Assembly: GCA_948474755.1 (NCBI GenBank)
Contig: CAOLHI010002528.1
Coordinates: forward strand, 1-64,000
From: Ctenosaura bakeri
Lineage: Eukaryota > Chordata > Lepidosauria > Squamata > Iguanidae
DNA length: 64,000 bases
Direction: 5' to 3'
Shown one piece after another: positions 11,940-25,079 of this stretch; the stretch's first letter is position 1; each line of letters opens with the position of its first letter. The notes beneath the pieces are model-generated. The model had not been told where the DNA came from. It did not search any database and worked only from the letters and a program-made list of their open reading frames with translations. The position numbers and the translations under genes are program-made.

Positions 11940-14900
11940 GTGTGAATGTTTGGATTATGAAACCAATGGAAGGAAGTCTAAATTTCTTCCACTTGTGCTT
12001 GCTGGTCCTGATCTGCATCAGGGTGACACACATTTATTTTAGAGCAAAACTATTGAGCTTTACCTGCATATTTTCTGTTTATCACAGCTTGTGGTTTGAA
12101 CTTGAGTAAATATGCATAGGATTATACTGTAAATGGACACAAGGAAACTGGAAAGAAATCCAAGAAAAGAAAGAAGGACAAAGGTGCCGGGACATCATCT
12201 TTTTTAGATTAATATGAAGTCGAATCTTCATGAATCAAAGCAGGACTATAACATTAATCAGTCTTCATGCATTTGATCTGGCAAAAATACCTAAATAAAA
12301 CTCCTTGGACATGCCCCTTTAAAATACAGCTTTCAGTCATACTGCAGTTTTACTTAAAGCTCAACCGAAAATAAAAATCTCTAGAGCTTTTCATATTTAC
12401 ACACTCCTACTTTCCTTCACTATTCAGAATATTTCAGCTGTTCTTCATTTGCACATATAAAAAAATGGCTTACTGTAGTACTATAAATGGGTACCATAAA
12501 TGACACAAGAAGTGAATGAATGAAACAGTTCAAAACAGCTCATGACTGATTAAAGTCAAGGTGCAAAAGAAGGTGGTTTCAATAAGTTCCCAAAAACATA
12601 CTGGTGTGGATATCTGGGTGGTGGTCTGCTTAGCTATTGTGCAATATTCCCATCAGCTTGCTTCAAAGGTCACTTGTGCTCCATTGGCCATTTTGTGGCA
12701 GTGTCCAGCTGCAGTTGGGGAGAAGACACCCATTGCCCTCTTGGATATCCAGCGTACTCCTTTGGATTGCAGTTTTCCTACCACCTGCAGCAGTGCACTT
12801 ACTGAAATGCTTCCTAGCTTCTCAGTGCCCTCTCCCCAGCAATTCAAATGGCTGTGTGGATGTGGGAAGCTGCCTTCTGCCTGGGATGGAAATGGCAGCT
12901 GAAGTGTGCAGGCAATGTTTTCTTCTGCCTGTCTTCATATAGGATCATGGCTCTGGTGTACAACATCAGTGAGGTGATTCCCTAGGGTGGGCATCATAGC
13001 CGAGAAAGCCCACTATGGGTCATTGCCAAATGCAATACTGTAGACTACACTATAGGCAACAGAGCCTTACCTGAATATCTTGGTGGCCTGGAAGGATTTA
13101 TGCCCTTGAAGAAGGCCAAGCAATTTTTAAACAGGCTGAAACACAGTGGGCTTTTTAAAATAATAAACTTGGACCACCTATAAGCACGTGGAACTTAAGT
13201 CTCCTCCTTTCCTGCTGATTCATTATAGTGCTTTCCAGGACTTATTTCTGTTCCTGTTTTAGACTTGGTAGCACATCCCAAAGTTGAAACATTTGAAAAG
13301 AAAGCTAAAATGCTAAAGGATTTTAACTTTGGGGTTTTAACATTGAAATTAGGGCTACAAGAAAATGCTTTGTGAAGTAAAAGATCTTCTGGTTCTTCTC
13401 ATTCTACTCTACTCCAGTTTGTGTAATTCCCTGTTCTTTTACAAGGACTTGGTTAAAAACCAAAGGACTGTGAAAAGAAAATCTTAAAAGACACAAGTTC
13501 AGTGTACTTTGACATATTCATGAAATCATGTGTCGCTGATATTTGCATGCTTCATCATTTTGATAGTTGTGTGTGTTCGCTAACACATGCAAAGTTGGAA
13601 GGAGAAATTATTTGAATATGCTAGTCTAGCATGGAAAGGAACAGCTGCTAGAGGTTTGCTCAGAAGTGACAGTTTATATCTGAAAATCATTTCTCACCTT
13701 GTATACAGGCTCAGTTGGTACTTGGTTTGAGGTAAATAATTTTCCCAATCAATTTTGCTCTCATCTTTTATGCATTTATATCTGCACATGCTGTTCTGAT
13801 TCTGGTGTGCAAAATCAAAGTATCTCAGTTGTAAATTAGTTTATAACTGGATTGAATTGCACTGCTGAAAGTTTCAGTAAACAAATGTTGTTTCTAGGCA
13901 GCATATAAACTGTCAGAAGCTAACATCAGCCCACTCGTCCCATGCACCTGTAGTTTTAAGTCAGTCGGATTGATAGATAACATTGCTAGTACATAAGGTT
14001 ATTCACTCTGAAATAATCATTACTAGGCAGCTGGCTAACCACAGAGCTTCTTTAATGTGTCCATGGTCTCAGAAATGAGTCTTTTCTTCCTAACAGAGTG
14101 GCTGCTATAGCAATAAAAGTTTCCTGCTTTGCCCCTTCCAGCGTCTTGTTTTCTTTGCCCTTGTGACTCCTTCTTGTGCAGAAGGCCCAGTTGATGTCCT
14201 TCATTCTTGAATGACTAGCCATGGGTTTCTTTCAAAGACTGTGCAAGCGTTCCTCTATAAAGCTCCCAGGAAAAGTAGAAATATTCAAACTAGAAAGGCT
14301 TTTATAGGGCAGAATATTTCTTTTTTTAATGATGCTTCACTTGGCATGTACTTGTTACAGTTAAATGCTTTGGCCTACATATTACACCTGGGCTTGGGCG
14401 CTTTGCAGACAGGTGATGTCAGTATGCCCTGCCACATATACAACTACATATTAGAGTGCAGGATGGTCTCATCCGATCTGTAACACCTAAATTTAAAGTT
14501 GAAGTCTTGAGACTTCTTTGTGAGAGCCTCCAGTAGGTTTTATCTAATGGAACACTTTCAGTAGCATTGGCACTTTCTTCCCTTCTCCCTCTCTCTTGCT
14601 GCAGCCGTTATGGTGCTGGAAACCTGCTCTGAAGGGTTCTGTTTCCTTCCAGAGCAGGGTTATAGGGTGGCATGGGGTCCTATAGGAGGAAGGATGATCT
14701 TCCCCGCTGTGTTTCACTGGTGGAAGCAGCTCCTACCAAGAACAGTAACCCATTGAATGCTAGCAAGCATTTGTTTGAAGGTAAATAGGTACAGGTTAGG
14801 ATTGAGGGTGTGGGTGACAGAAGAGACAAAACTATGGAACTGCTCCCCACATCTGTACCTCTTGCTGGTTCTTCAAATGATGCTATGCTTCATGTTCAGT

Positions 14901-15470
14901 TATGTACAGACGGCCAGTTTAGCCAACTTCCTTATTGTGTATGTTGTGGTTTCGGTAAGATCATTTAGTTTCCCTTTTGCTGCCTGAGAACATCTGTGTG
15001 TATATGTTTAGCATAAAAAATCTGGGGAACCAAGAAGCACTCACCTTAGGAGGGAAACGGATCCCCAACAATCATAACAATAATTGATAGTCAAATATTA
15101 GCAAGGCCTGGTCAGTAATGGCACAACCTTGATATCAGAGAACATGAATAAGGAGAGATCAGCCTAACGCCAATATAAGGTCATCTTTTTATTGTGACAT
15201 TGTCAAATTGTGCTTGCTCTCTCTTTTCTGTCTTTTTCTCTCTTTAGTGTGTTGTCCTAGGGACAGGCCTGTGTCTTTTATGTATAGTACCTACCGAAGG
15301 AAGGGTTCTAGAAGTCAATAACAAAAGATCAAATGCTGATGAATGATATGGGTGTGTGTGTGTGTTTTGAGAAGGCTTGAATCCTTTTAGTGCACTTGAG
15401 AAGTATCACTTTGATGATACTTGTAAAGTCCTACTTTTAGGACACTCTGGGGGGTGTTTGTGTGTGTATG
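11940..15470. other. anonymous DNA
   Basis: No supported exon. Open frames up to 113 codons (plus, 12561-12902) have no family features. A short TG run lies at 15353-15364 and another near 15458-15484. Confidence 0.4.
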
Positions 15471-15481
15471 CGTGTGTGTTT

Positions 15482-15650
15482 GTGTATGTCTTCAAGTCAC
15501 CTGTCAACTTACAGTGACCCCAAGAAATTCATATGGTTTTCTTTCCTCTGAAATATAGCTTACAGCACCTCATTAGTGGTCTTGCATCCAGGTCTGACCC
15601 TGCTTAGCTTCCAAGATTGGTGTCTTTAGGGTACTTAGGCAGGTATTCTG
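15482..15650 (-). repeat. SINE with 5S rRNA-like head, minus strand, decayed
   Basis: TGTCTTCAAGTCACCTGTCA, CCTCTGAAATATAGCTTACAG and CCTGCTTAGCTTCCAAGATT match the copy at 11735-11935. Part of the 5S-like middle is deleted. Confidence 0.7.
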
Positions 15651-15659
15651 GTAGGATTC

Positions 15660-16985
15660 CTCAAAGGAGAAATGGAAGAATACCTTAACTGATAAACATG
15701 AGTCAACTATTTTCCAGATGCCTGTGGAAGTCTTAGTCTTCTAGTGTTAGAAATGCAGATGGAATCAAAAGTTCTGTAGCTTGATGAAGAACAGATGCCA
15801 GAGAACAACTTAGAGGGTGGATGGGAAAGTCTGTTTTATCGTCAGTCTCTTCTCTCTTCTCCCATTCTCTACCACTTCCCCCAAAGCGTATAAGGATGTA
15901 TATTACAACTGTTAACACTTAAAAAACCTGATTGTTACCTGGATTACATGTAATTTCTAGTTATCTAAGTTATTCAGTATGGGAACGCACAAAGCACACT
16001 GCAGTGTGAATATCTTATTAAGAAGAGGAATCTTCTCTTTCTCTCTTCTGAATAAAAATGTTCCTTTAAAAAAAAAAAGTTCATCAGTTTAATGTACTGT
16101 TGCTGGATTCCTGAAAACCTTGGTATGCAAACATAGAACTATTCTATTTATAAACTGAGGGGGGGAGTTGAATGCAAATAAGCCTAAAGCTACTGAGTCT
16201 TTGACATAAAATTGTAGGAGTAAACAAGGTTAACTATGTGGCTGAAGGACACACACACACACCTTTTGGACAAAGGCTGGAGCCACATGTTTAACCCCAT
16301 ACTATGAAGTTATATCAAAAGATTCAATTTTTATTGTTTCATTCTTTCTTAGTTTTTTTGAAGTTTTAGGAATAGTGGTTAGTACAGTCTTAAACAGTTG
16401 GGTTAAACTTCTTGCTTTCTGGTTGAATGCTGGTTGAAGAACAACAGGTCTATTACCCTTTGCTTAGAGCAAGTTGGCCACCTTTGAGCAGAAGCTTTTG
16501 GCCTCGTCAGGATGAGTTTCTGATCCCTATTTTAGAGCTTGAAATAATGCTTTTGAAGGGATTACAACACCCTGTATTTCCTAGCTAGTTTGACCACTGG
16601 CTGCGTTGGGGCTGGGAGATATGGTTGCTATAGTCCAAAAAAGCAACTTCTCAGCTTCTCCTAATCTCTTGAGAAACAGGAAGTCAGCATGTCCCAATGT
16701 GATACTCTGGCAGACACAAAATGAACCCTGACAGTGGTTACTTTAAGCAACTGCATTAATACATTTACTTACAATTCCAAAGGAGTCTGAAAGTGGTTTA
16801 GCATTAGGAAGCTAGCCTTTTCTTTTAAATTTTTTTTTTTAAAAAAACTTCTGTTGTATCTTCTAATCCAAATTTGTTACATCATTGTTGGTGCCAAAAG
16901 CAGTGTGGTTGTTGCAGCAGAAGTAGAAGCTGTATGACAGATTGGAGAGAGATGCAGAATGTAGTGTAACTCATTAGTCATAGTA
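15660..16985. other. anonymous DNA
   Basis: Nothing recognisable beyond a short (AC)n run near 16249-16262 and A- or T-runs. Confidence 0.4.
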
Positions 16986-16999
16986 GCTATGTTGTGAAT

Positions 17000-17121
17000 C
17001 TTATGGCCCACAGGTGTTGCTGCATGGACATCAGCTCCCATCAGCCCTAGCCAGCATTGCCAAGCTGGGATCTTCAGTCCAACACCATCTGGATGGCAAC
17101 AGTTTGCCCACCCCTGTGCTG
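17000..17121 (-). repeat. palindromic hAT-like MITE
   Basis: On the minus strand it begins CAGGGGTGGGCAAACTG and continues CCATCCAGATGGTGTTGGAC; the other arm ends with CCTGTGGGCC. The middle has CAGCTCCCATCAGCCCTAGC. This layout is a common small non-autonomous hAT element of reptiles; I recognise it by pattern only. Confidence 0.65.
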
Positions 17122-17129
17122 AACAGAGG

Positions 17130-18755
17130 AATACCCATTACAAAAACATTGGGATCTTTGCCATGATGCCCATCAGCACCATGGTGTCCACAGGCACCTC
17201 CCTTGGTCATTGCTAGGCTCCCTTTCTTCTGATTTTGTTTTTCTTTGTCATCTTTTAAAAATAATTTTAAAAAATTAAATGAGGAGGGTGCTGCTACAAT
17301 TTCAGTACTACGTGGACTCCACACTCTGGGATCCTGGAATTTGTATTCCAAGATTGCCCTTACTCTTAGCCTACTATTCATGTAAAGCATCACTTTGTAT
17401 AACAACAAGAACTTGCATTCTCTGCTTAGATAAGCTGTTTCTGAACTTCCAGGATAGCTGCAGCAACACATGCTAGCAGAGACTACACTGCAGTAGGGAA
17501 GGCCAATCATATTGCCCAATACAATTTGGCTCTTGAGGGTTATGATTGTGCTTTTTAAAAACAAAAACAAAACAAAAAACCCACACACAAGGGAAGGAAA
17601 TCCAAATAGCAAAATATTTTTGGTTGTTCTCACAGTAATTTCCCCCTGCAGTGAGCACAGCACTTTGGGACACTTACGAGAAAATAGTGGGCACACGGCT
17701 ATACTGTGCAAACTTTTCTGTGGTTGCAGAAGCACTTAAGCAACTATGATTTCAGCCTGTTCACTGTTATCCACTTTTGGCCAAAGGAGGAAGCTGAAAA
17801 GTCATTGGAAAGACCAAGACAGATGGAATGATGCACCCTGGATCCAAAATAAAACAACAAAGTTAGATTTGTTTTTGTAGCAGTCAGGTACTCTGCTTCT
17901 GGCAACAGATCTTCTTCATCTCCACTTCTGCTTTATTACCATCACTTGGCAGGAGCCAAAGGCATGCTGGGGGAAAATAAAGACTGAGAATTTGCACTGT
18001 CCTGATACCAACAGTTATAATGGTTATTGTTATTTTATATCATAATTCTTAGGGCTTTACATTCCACCTGTTAATCTTGAGTGATCTGATTACTGTCTGT
18101 CTTCCAGATTTCTCTCAGTCTGGATTTTACTTGGCTAGTAGTGCTCATATTGTGGTGTTCCATTGGTCTAACTTATTCTTGTGTGTTTTTTTTTCTTTTA
18201 AAAAATACACTATGTGTAAAGCACTGAAAGATGAATTGGAGAACAATTCAGCAGAATGAGGGACTATATTTCACAAGTGTTTCAGAACCTGTTTTCTTAG
18301 CATCCCCTCTCTGCCCCACCAGCAATGCATATCACAATAGGAATTGTGATAGGAACTTTTATTAATCATATGGGTGCAAATATTTTCAGTCTGAAACGCT
18401 GAAGCTATTGGTTCATTGGGCCTTATAACCCAGTCACTCGTTTGATGGTAAAAGTCATGCCTTTCAGAGCTCTCTGAACACTTTGATACAGTTGCACTGC
18501 ACACAAAAATATCCTAGGTTGTTTCAGTGGACAGAAGGCCATCTGCACATTGTTTGTGTATGTGTGAACTGGCTCTTTCATTGAAGTGAATGGGGAGGCT
18601 CTGTTGAAATGCTCCATTGGAGCATTGAAGCTCCAGCATCCAGCAAGAAATCACTGGGTTCAGAGTGTGGCTGTGGGCAGTGCTGGTACTGGGATGCTGG
18701 ACTTTTCATGGCATGAAGTGTATTGTTAATTCATTGTGTTACTGAGGAAATTTGT
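17130..18755. other. anonymous DNA
   Basis: The 234-codon minus-strand open frame covering 17031-17735 overlaps the MITE above and has no domain, so I do not call it a gene. Nothing else is recognised. Confidence 0.45.
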
Positions 18756-18756
18756 T

Positions 18757-18955
18757 GTTGTTATTGTTGTTGTGTGCCTTCAAGTGGTTTCCAAGTTATG
18801 ACAACCCTGGGGCAAACCTATCATGGGGTTTTCTGGGGCTGAGAGTGTATGATGTGCCCAAAGCCACCTGGTGGGTTTCCCTGGCCGATCGAGGAATCAA
18901 ACACTAGTCTCCAGAGTTGTAGTCCAACTCTCAAACCAGTACATCACACTTGGCT
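18757..18955 (-). repeat. tRNA-headed SINE, minus strand
   Basis: TTGTTGTTGTGTGCCTTCAA, CAAACCTATCATGGGG, then reversed head sequence GGAATCAAACACTAGTCTCC. The tail-head order matches the other minus copies. Confidence 0.85.
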
Positions 18956-19029
18956 CTACTGAGGATATTAGTATTTATAAAAGGAGGAAAATTAAAAAGT
19001 TACAGTAAGCTGATGAGGAAAGGGGTATG

Positions 19030-19399
19030 TACAGTCATTCCTCCTCATTCACTAGGGTTAGGGGCACAGGACCCCCATGAAGTGACAAAAAACGTGAATA
19101 ACTCTAGGCCCTCCCAAACTATATATAACACACAAAAACACACCATGGATTCCTTTGAGATATCAAGGTTCCTTCACAAGGCAGAAGTGGGAGGCTGGCT
19201 GGGCTTACTGCCACCTCCATTGCTGCCCCTCACCATTTTTAATAGGGACTTACAAGCCTCATTTGCAGTTTCTCAGTCTCATGAGACTTGCGGTCCCTAC
19301 TTAAAAATGGCATGGGGAGGTAGCAGAGGTGACAGCAAGTAATCCGTGAATAATCAAATCTACAAAAGTGAAACCTGCAAATGTGGAGGGGTGACTGTA
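19030..19399. mobile_element. mariner-like non-autonomous element (copy 1), about 370 bp
   Basis: It is bounded by TA on both sides. The TIRs are CAGTCATTCCTCCTCATTC and, read on the minus strand from the right, CAGTCACCCCTCCACATTTG. The inside carries CCATTTTTAATAGGGACT and its partial mirror GTCCCTACTTAAAAATGG, plus GTGAATAACTCTAGG. The TA flanks and short element fit Tc1/mariner MITEs. Copy 2 at 40336-40737 lies the other way round. Confidence 0.78.
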
Positions 19400-21335
19400 A
19401 TCTCTGATTTACATCTAAGGCATAAGACATTTTAAAGCAGCAAACCAAAACAATAAGAAACTTTGTTAGCAAAATAAACATTATTAGCAAAACAAGTAAG
19501 CGTAATATAGCCTGGTCTGTGACTGAATTGAACATTATCCTTTTAAAAACATGATTTTTGATATTCATTTCTAAGTTGTTACAACAAGATATCAACTACA
19601 GAGTTCTTTTCTTTGTGTTATAGCTTTTTGTTTTCCTTTTTGCTTTTTAAAAAGTATTTTTAGCTTTTGTACTTATATCCTGCCCTCCTTCTGGGGAGCT
19701 TGGGCATGGGATAGGCATGGGATTACCTTCAGCAGTAGAATCCAGATCTGCTTCTTCATTTATTCAGCCATAGCCAAAGTCTGTAGCCATACTTATGTTG
19801 TTTATTTTACTATAACCAAAATCATAACTTAGCAGTGGCGGTTTCTTGTGAAGCACATTGAGAAAATTGATAGGCTGTTTCCTTAGCTATGTCCATTTGG
19901 GACTTAAGAGCCTATCCAGATTAAAAGACCCTGGTGGGGGGAAGCAGTGAAGTAAATGTTAAAAGAACTAAATTTGAAGACATCAAGCAACGGGTAGTAA
20001 GCTATCACTTCTGCCTTTTTTTTTATGCGTGAGAATACTTTTCCCCATTTCATTTCCTTCATTTTTCCTTTGTTTGTGGATCACATGCAGGGTTTTTAGT
20101 CATCAACAAAGTTTCAGCGCCAGCCATTTTGTGGATATTCCTGTTAATAGGCTTCCTTAATGGTGGATCATCAGTGCTTTTCCTGTTGAGCTTTTTTATT
20201 TTAATTTAATTTTTTTTCTGATAGAAATCAGAATGGTGTATGAATTGAGTCTTTGTGAGGTTTCATTCAAGTGATAGAAAAAAGTTCTATGTAAATGACT
20301 ATCTGTCCGGATGGAAACCCTCAATAGAGAACCCATTGTGTGTGTATTTTTTTAATATGGCTATTATTGGAGATGGGTAGATACTAAATGATTTTAACCA
20401 ACAGGCTGAAAAATGACAGTGTTGGGCACTTTTTTTTTCCTGGGATAATGACACTGCTTTGAATTCAGACATGGAATTTAGTTAAGGGGAGTAAAAGATC
20501 CACTGCTCTGTCCATTGTGTCTGTCTCTGGCACAGCAGATCATTTTAGGGCCTGTAACAGTAACCCTGTTGTCTGTATAGTTCAGTTAATCTTTTATTGC
20601 TGGTTTCAATGAAGTACCATTGTAGAGAAAACCTACTGTGGCACCTACTATAGTTCTAATAGCACTTGAACAAAACACAGCTGAAGAAGGAGCCAAATAG
20701 AGGCTTTTTCTCTTAACTCCTCTTGCTTGACTCCTGGGTCTTGCTGGGTTCCACTTACTTGAGACTGGATTCCACTAATTAATATTTTATCGATGGTTTC
20801 AGTAAAATATCATTGTTAGTTAATCTTGGGCTATATAGTGAATATTGGCTATGGGAGATGATTGGAACTGCATCCACTGGCCCCATTACCTTGCTTTACC
20901 TTGCAAACAGACCCTATATTTGTACAAAACTAGATGTGATCTATGATTCTGCTACCAGCATATACACCAAACAGCTTGTACACATACTGTGTGTACATAC
21001 ATAAAGTCTGTTGATAACATTAAATGAGTGTGCATTGACCAGGGTCTGAAGATGCCAACTATCCCACCAATAACACACTATGTTACCTGGAAAGCGTGGT
21101 GTTCTTACTGCTTGATCCATTTCCTTAAAAAAAAGATTCCTATTCCTTTCCGTAGGAGAAATTTATATTTATGCATGTCTAGATCCCTCCTATTTAGAAT
21201 AGTAGTGGACTGTCAGGTCTTTCTTCACTCATGTTCCTTTTCTATAGAGGAGAAGGAAGGCACTTCTTTTTCTCTATTTTAGTGCACTGTAATTAACCAG
21301 TACATTGTGTGGATGCTTCTCAGTGGCTTCCTTCC
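19400..21335. other. anonymous DNA
   Basis: No supported exon. Around 19660-19710 the text TATATCCTGCCCTCCTTCTG suggests a short minus-strand LINE tail, too brief to assign. Confidence 0.4.
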
Positions 21336-21344
21336 AGTCCTCCT

Positions 21345-21550
21345 GTCAACACATTGTGGCTTTCGGTTTTGGATGGGAGACTGCCAACAAATACTGGGTA
21401 CTGTAGGCTATATTTCAGAGGAAGGAACTGGCTAAACCACCTCTGAGTGTTCCTTGCATAGGAAAACCCTATGAAATTCATGGAGTTGCCATAAGTTGAC
21501 AGGCAACTTGAAGTCAGAAATTACACACAACAACAAAACACACAACAACA
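21345..21550 (+). repeat. SINE with 5S rRNA-like head, plus strand
   Basis: GGATGGGAGACTGCCAACAA and ATACTGGGTACTGTAGGCTA match the box C region and 3' end of 5S rRNA. They are followed by the SINE body (CAGAGGAAGGAACTGGCTAA, CCTATGAAATTCATGGAGTT) and an ACAACAACAA tail. The 5' half of the 5S part is missing or diverged. Confidence 0.85.
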
Positions 21551-21674
21551 ACAAAAATTTGTAGTTGTAATACATAATCACACCTTGCTTTGAACACTAG
21601 TATTCAGGGTGAGGCTGTCTACACATGGGCATCTAGATATGAAGCAGTAGCTTCATCCTTTGAAGGTAAGTTGT

Positions 21675-23390
21675 CATAGAATCATAGAATCATAGAAATG
21701 TAGAGTTGGAAGAGACCACAGGGGCCATCCAGTCCAACCCCCTGCCATGCAGGAACACCCTCAAAGCACTCCCGACAGATGGCCATCAAGCCTCTGCTTA
21801 AAAACCTCCAAGGAAGGAGCCTCCACTACACTCCGAGGCAGCACATTCCACTGCCGGACAGCCCTGACTGTCAGGAAGTTCTTCCTGAGGTTCAGGTGGA
21901 ATCTCCTTTCCTGCAACTTGAATCCATTGCTCCTTGTCCTGGTCTCTGGAGCAGCAGAAAACAAGTCCTCTCCTTCCTTTACATGGCATCCCTTCAAATA
22001 TTTAAACATGGCTATCATGTCCCCTCTTAACCTTCTCTTCTGCAGACTAAATATCCCCAGCTCTCTAAGTCTATCCTCATAGGGCATGGCTTCCAGGCCT
22101 CTCACCATTTTGGTCGCCCTCCTCTGGACTTGCTCCAGCTTGTCAATATCCTTCTTGAATTGGGGTGCCCAGAACTGGATACAGTATTCAAAATGAGGTC
22201 TAACCAAAGCAGAGTTAGAGTGGTACCAGTACCTCCCTCGATCTAGACACCATACTCTTATTGATGCAGCCGAGAATTGCATTGGCTTTCTTGGCTGCCG
22301 CATCACACTGCTGACTCATGTTCAGCTTGTGGTCTGTGAAGACTCCTAGATCCCTTTCACATGAACTGCTATCCAGCCACGTGTCCTCCATCCTATATTT
22401 CTGTATTCCATTTTTTCTACCTAAGTGTAGGACCTTACACTTCTCTCTGTTGAATTTCATTTTGTTAGCCTCGGCCCAGCTCTCCAATCTATCCAGGTCA
22501 TTTTGAATTTTGATCCTGTCCTCTGGCGTATTAGCAACCTCTCCCAATTTGGTGTCATCCGCAAATTTGATGAGCATGCCCTCTATTCCTTCATCTAAGT
22601 CGTTGATAAAAATATGGAACAGCACTGGGCTCAGGACAGAACCCTGTGGCACCCCACTAGGATGAAAAGCAGCCATTCGTGATCACCCTTGGGTTCGGTC
22701 GGTCAACCAATTACAAATCCAACTAACAGTAGCCCTGTCTAGCCCACATTTTACTAGCTTCGTTGCAAGAATGTCATGGGGAACTTTGTGAAAGGCCTTA
22801 CTGAAATCAAGATATGCTACATCCACAGCATTCCCTTCATCTATCAAGCTAGTAACTCTATCATAAAAAGAGATAAGATTAGTCTGGCATGACTTATTTT
22901 TGAGAAATCCATGTTGACTTCTCGCGATTACCGCGTTGCTTTCTAAATGATTAGAAACTGACTGCTTAATGATCTGCTCCAGGATCTTTCCGGGTACTGA
23001 TGTCAGACTGACTGGGCGATAATTATTGGGGTCCTCTTTTTTTCCCTTCTTGAAGATGGGGACAACATTTGCTCTCTTCCAGTCTGCTGGAACTTCTCCT
23101 GTCCTCCAAGATTTCTCAAAGATTATAGCAAGTGGTTCCGAAATGACCTCTGCCAGCTCTTTTAATATCCTAGGATGCAATTCATCTGGCCCTGGAGACT
23201 TGAATTCATCCAGTGTGGCCAGGTATTCCTGTACCACCTCTCTACCTATTATGTGCCTCATTTCACCTGCTTCCTCCCCTGCTCCCCAACCATGCTTGTA
23301 TCCTTCTGGGGAGAAACTGAGGCAAAGAAGGTGTTAAGTAGTTCTGTCATGGTGGTAAACTTTGTAATGTCTACTTTAAAAAAATCCTAC
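21675..23390 (-). mobile_element. 5'-truncated CR1 LINE with most of the reverse transcriptase, minus strand
   Basis: The 3' end is at 21675, where the plus strand shows CATAGAATCATAGAATCATA, the reverse of the CR1 octamer tail. Upstream on the minus strand is the RT: SPGPDELHPRILKELAEV, NYRPVSLTSVPGK, LDFSKAFHKVPH, SGVPQGSVLSPVLF and the catalytic FADD box in IKFADDTKLG, then the C-terminal part with [17 protein letters not shown] and [16 protein letters not shown]. Only about one stop (near 22680) and one frameshift (about 22220-22300) break it, so this is a fairly young copy. ORF1 and the endonuclease are missing, as is usual for CR1 insertions. Confidence 0.93.
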
Positions 23391-23399
23391 TTATTTTAT

Positions 23400-24940
23400 T
23401 TGTTTCATTAACCCATACATTTTCTCCAAGGAGGTCATTGAAGCAAAATTGGTATGCCCTTCTATATCCTGAAAATACTGTGCAGAATTTCATGGACCCT
23501 GCTGCATAGCATGAGCAATGGTGTAATGAGGTAAATAGATTTCCACACACATACCCACCGCAAGAATCTGGAACCACCTGTGGTGACTGGAACCCTTCTG
23601 TAAGCAGAAGGCAGGTCCTGGATCTATCCCATTTCATATTCTAAGGTAAACCAACCCACAGTTAGTTTCAAGTCAGCATTGCTCAGCTATAAATCAAGAT
23701 CACTTGGATACCTAAAATCTTGTTGCATGGGCTCTTGCCAAATGTGGAAAATGCTCTGCCTTTTGGATTCAGGGCTTAAATGAACAGGTGGAGAAAAAGA
23801 GATTGAGAGAAAGGAGTCTGAAAAATTTCAGTCTCCCCTTTCAATAAAAATGATTATTTTTAGGTATATCTCTGAGCTTACTGGACCTGTCACATATTGA
23901 TGTCCATTTGAGACCTCTATTTTAGAAATGATCCAGTGTACCAAAAATACTTGTGACTCCTTTTTGTCCCTTTTTTGTTGCTGATATGAAATGGGGGAGA
24001 CTTCCACACTTAAAAGTTGCAGTGTGATACCTTCGTGATCATGAAATGTGAGGGAAAGGGACTGTTTTCTGTCCTTGAACGGTACCTTTGGTCTTTTTCT
24101 TTCTCTCTCAGCATTCTCATAGCACTTGAAGGCATGACAGGCAATAATGAGGTGGAATTGCCTTGGAATTTGCCAGGAAGCAAATAGACATTTCATTGCA
24201 AAGGTGTAACCTATCATGCAAGCATGAGGAAGAATAGATATCAGAGCATGGAACAGAGCAGACAGTTCAAGATTTATTCTGTGCTATGTAAGATGAATAA
24301 AAAGCACATAACTGGGACAGTTTCACAGACAATGCAGGCCTAGCTGTGTATGCTTTAGGAATGACGAGTGCTTTAATTTCAAGAAGGAGAATTCCTTAGA
24401 TATCTGCAGAAATTTTGAGACCTTCTAAGAGGTTCTTATTGGTAGATGCTAGTCTACATTCTTTCAACATGTTTTGTAAATATTAACAAAAACTGTATTG
24501 TTAATAAATAACTAAGTGCTATTTTTGGTTGCTCTTTCACTTGCTTTCGCTTTTGCTATTTGAAATTCACATTAAAACCTAAGAATATGCTCCCCACCAA
24601 AAACTGACAGCGCAGTGTTATTATAGTCTTTTAATTTGATTCTTGTGATAGGCAGGAACAAGATGGAAAGATTTATTTATCCCTTATTTTTAGAGATGGT
24701 TGAGGTCCAGTGGTAACATAGGTAATTATTAACTTTGAATGCAACGTTGTCACATGGGGGAACTAAAAAAACCTCTGAACATAAATGAGGGCTATAAGCG
24801 ATTATGCAGTGTAGCTTATCACTAAGATAGGCTTTTTCTCTTACAAATATATTCAGTATTGAGCATTAGTGGGAGACAAAAGCGTAACTCCTCCTGGTAC
24901 TAATACTGGGTGCCTCTATCCAAGACAAGAGTTTTATTGT
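23400..24940. other. anonymous DNA
   Basis: The 129-codon minus-strand frame (23828-24217) lacks any domain. No repeat is recognised. Confidence 0.4.
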
Positions 24941-24942
24941 TT

Positions 24943-25078
24943 AATGCAGTTTTAATCTTAATTTTATATGTTCTGTCTATATGTGTTTTTATTATAATTT
25001 TCTGCCTGTTTTAAGCTGCCTTGAGTCTCAGTCTGGGGGAAATACAGGATATAAATAAAGTGATGGGTCTAGGGATGG
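24943..25078 (+). repeat. L2-like LINE 3' end, plus strand
   Basis: TTTTAAGCTGCCTTGAGTCT followed by GGGGGAAATACAGGATATAAATAAAG matches the usual 'gccttgagtc...ggtataaataaa' ending of reptile L2 LINEs. No coding part is present. Confidence 0.55.
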
Positions 25079-25079
25079 G

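Noticed and set aside
17031..17735. 234-codon open frame on the minus strand
   Set aside because: It runs across a palindromic MITE into unique DNA, has no domain, and no splice or promoter support. Long chance frames are expected in 64 kb.
11735..21550. 5S rRNA genes
   Set aside because: Only part of 5S is present in each copy and all continue into a SINE body with a simple tail.
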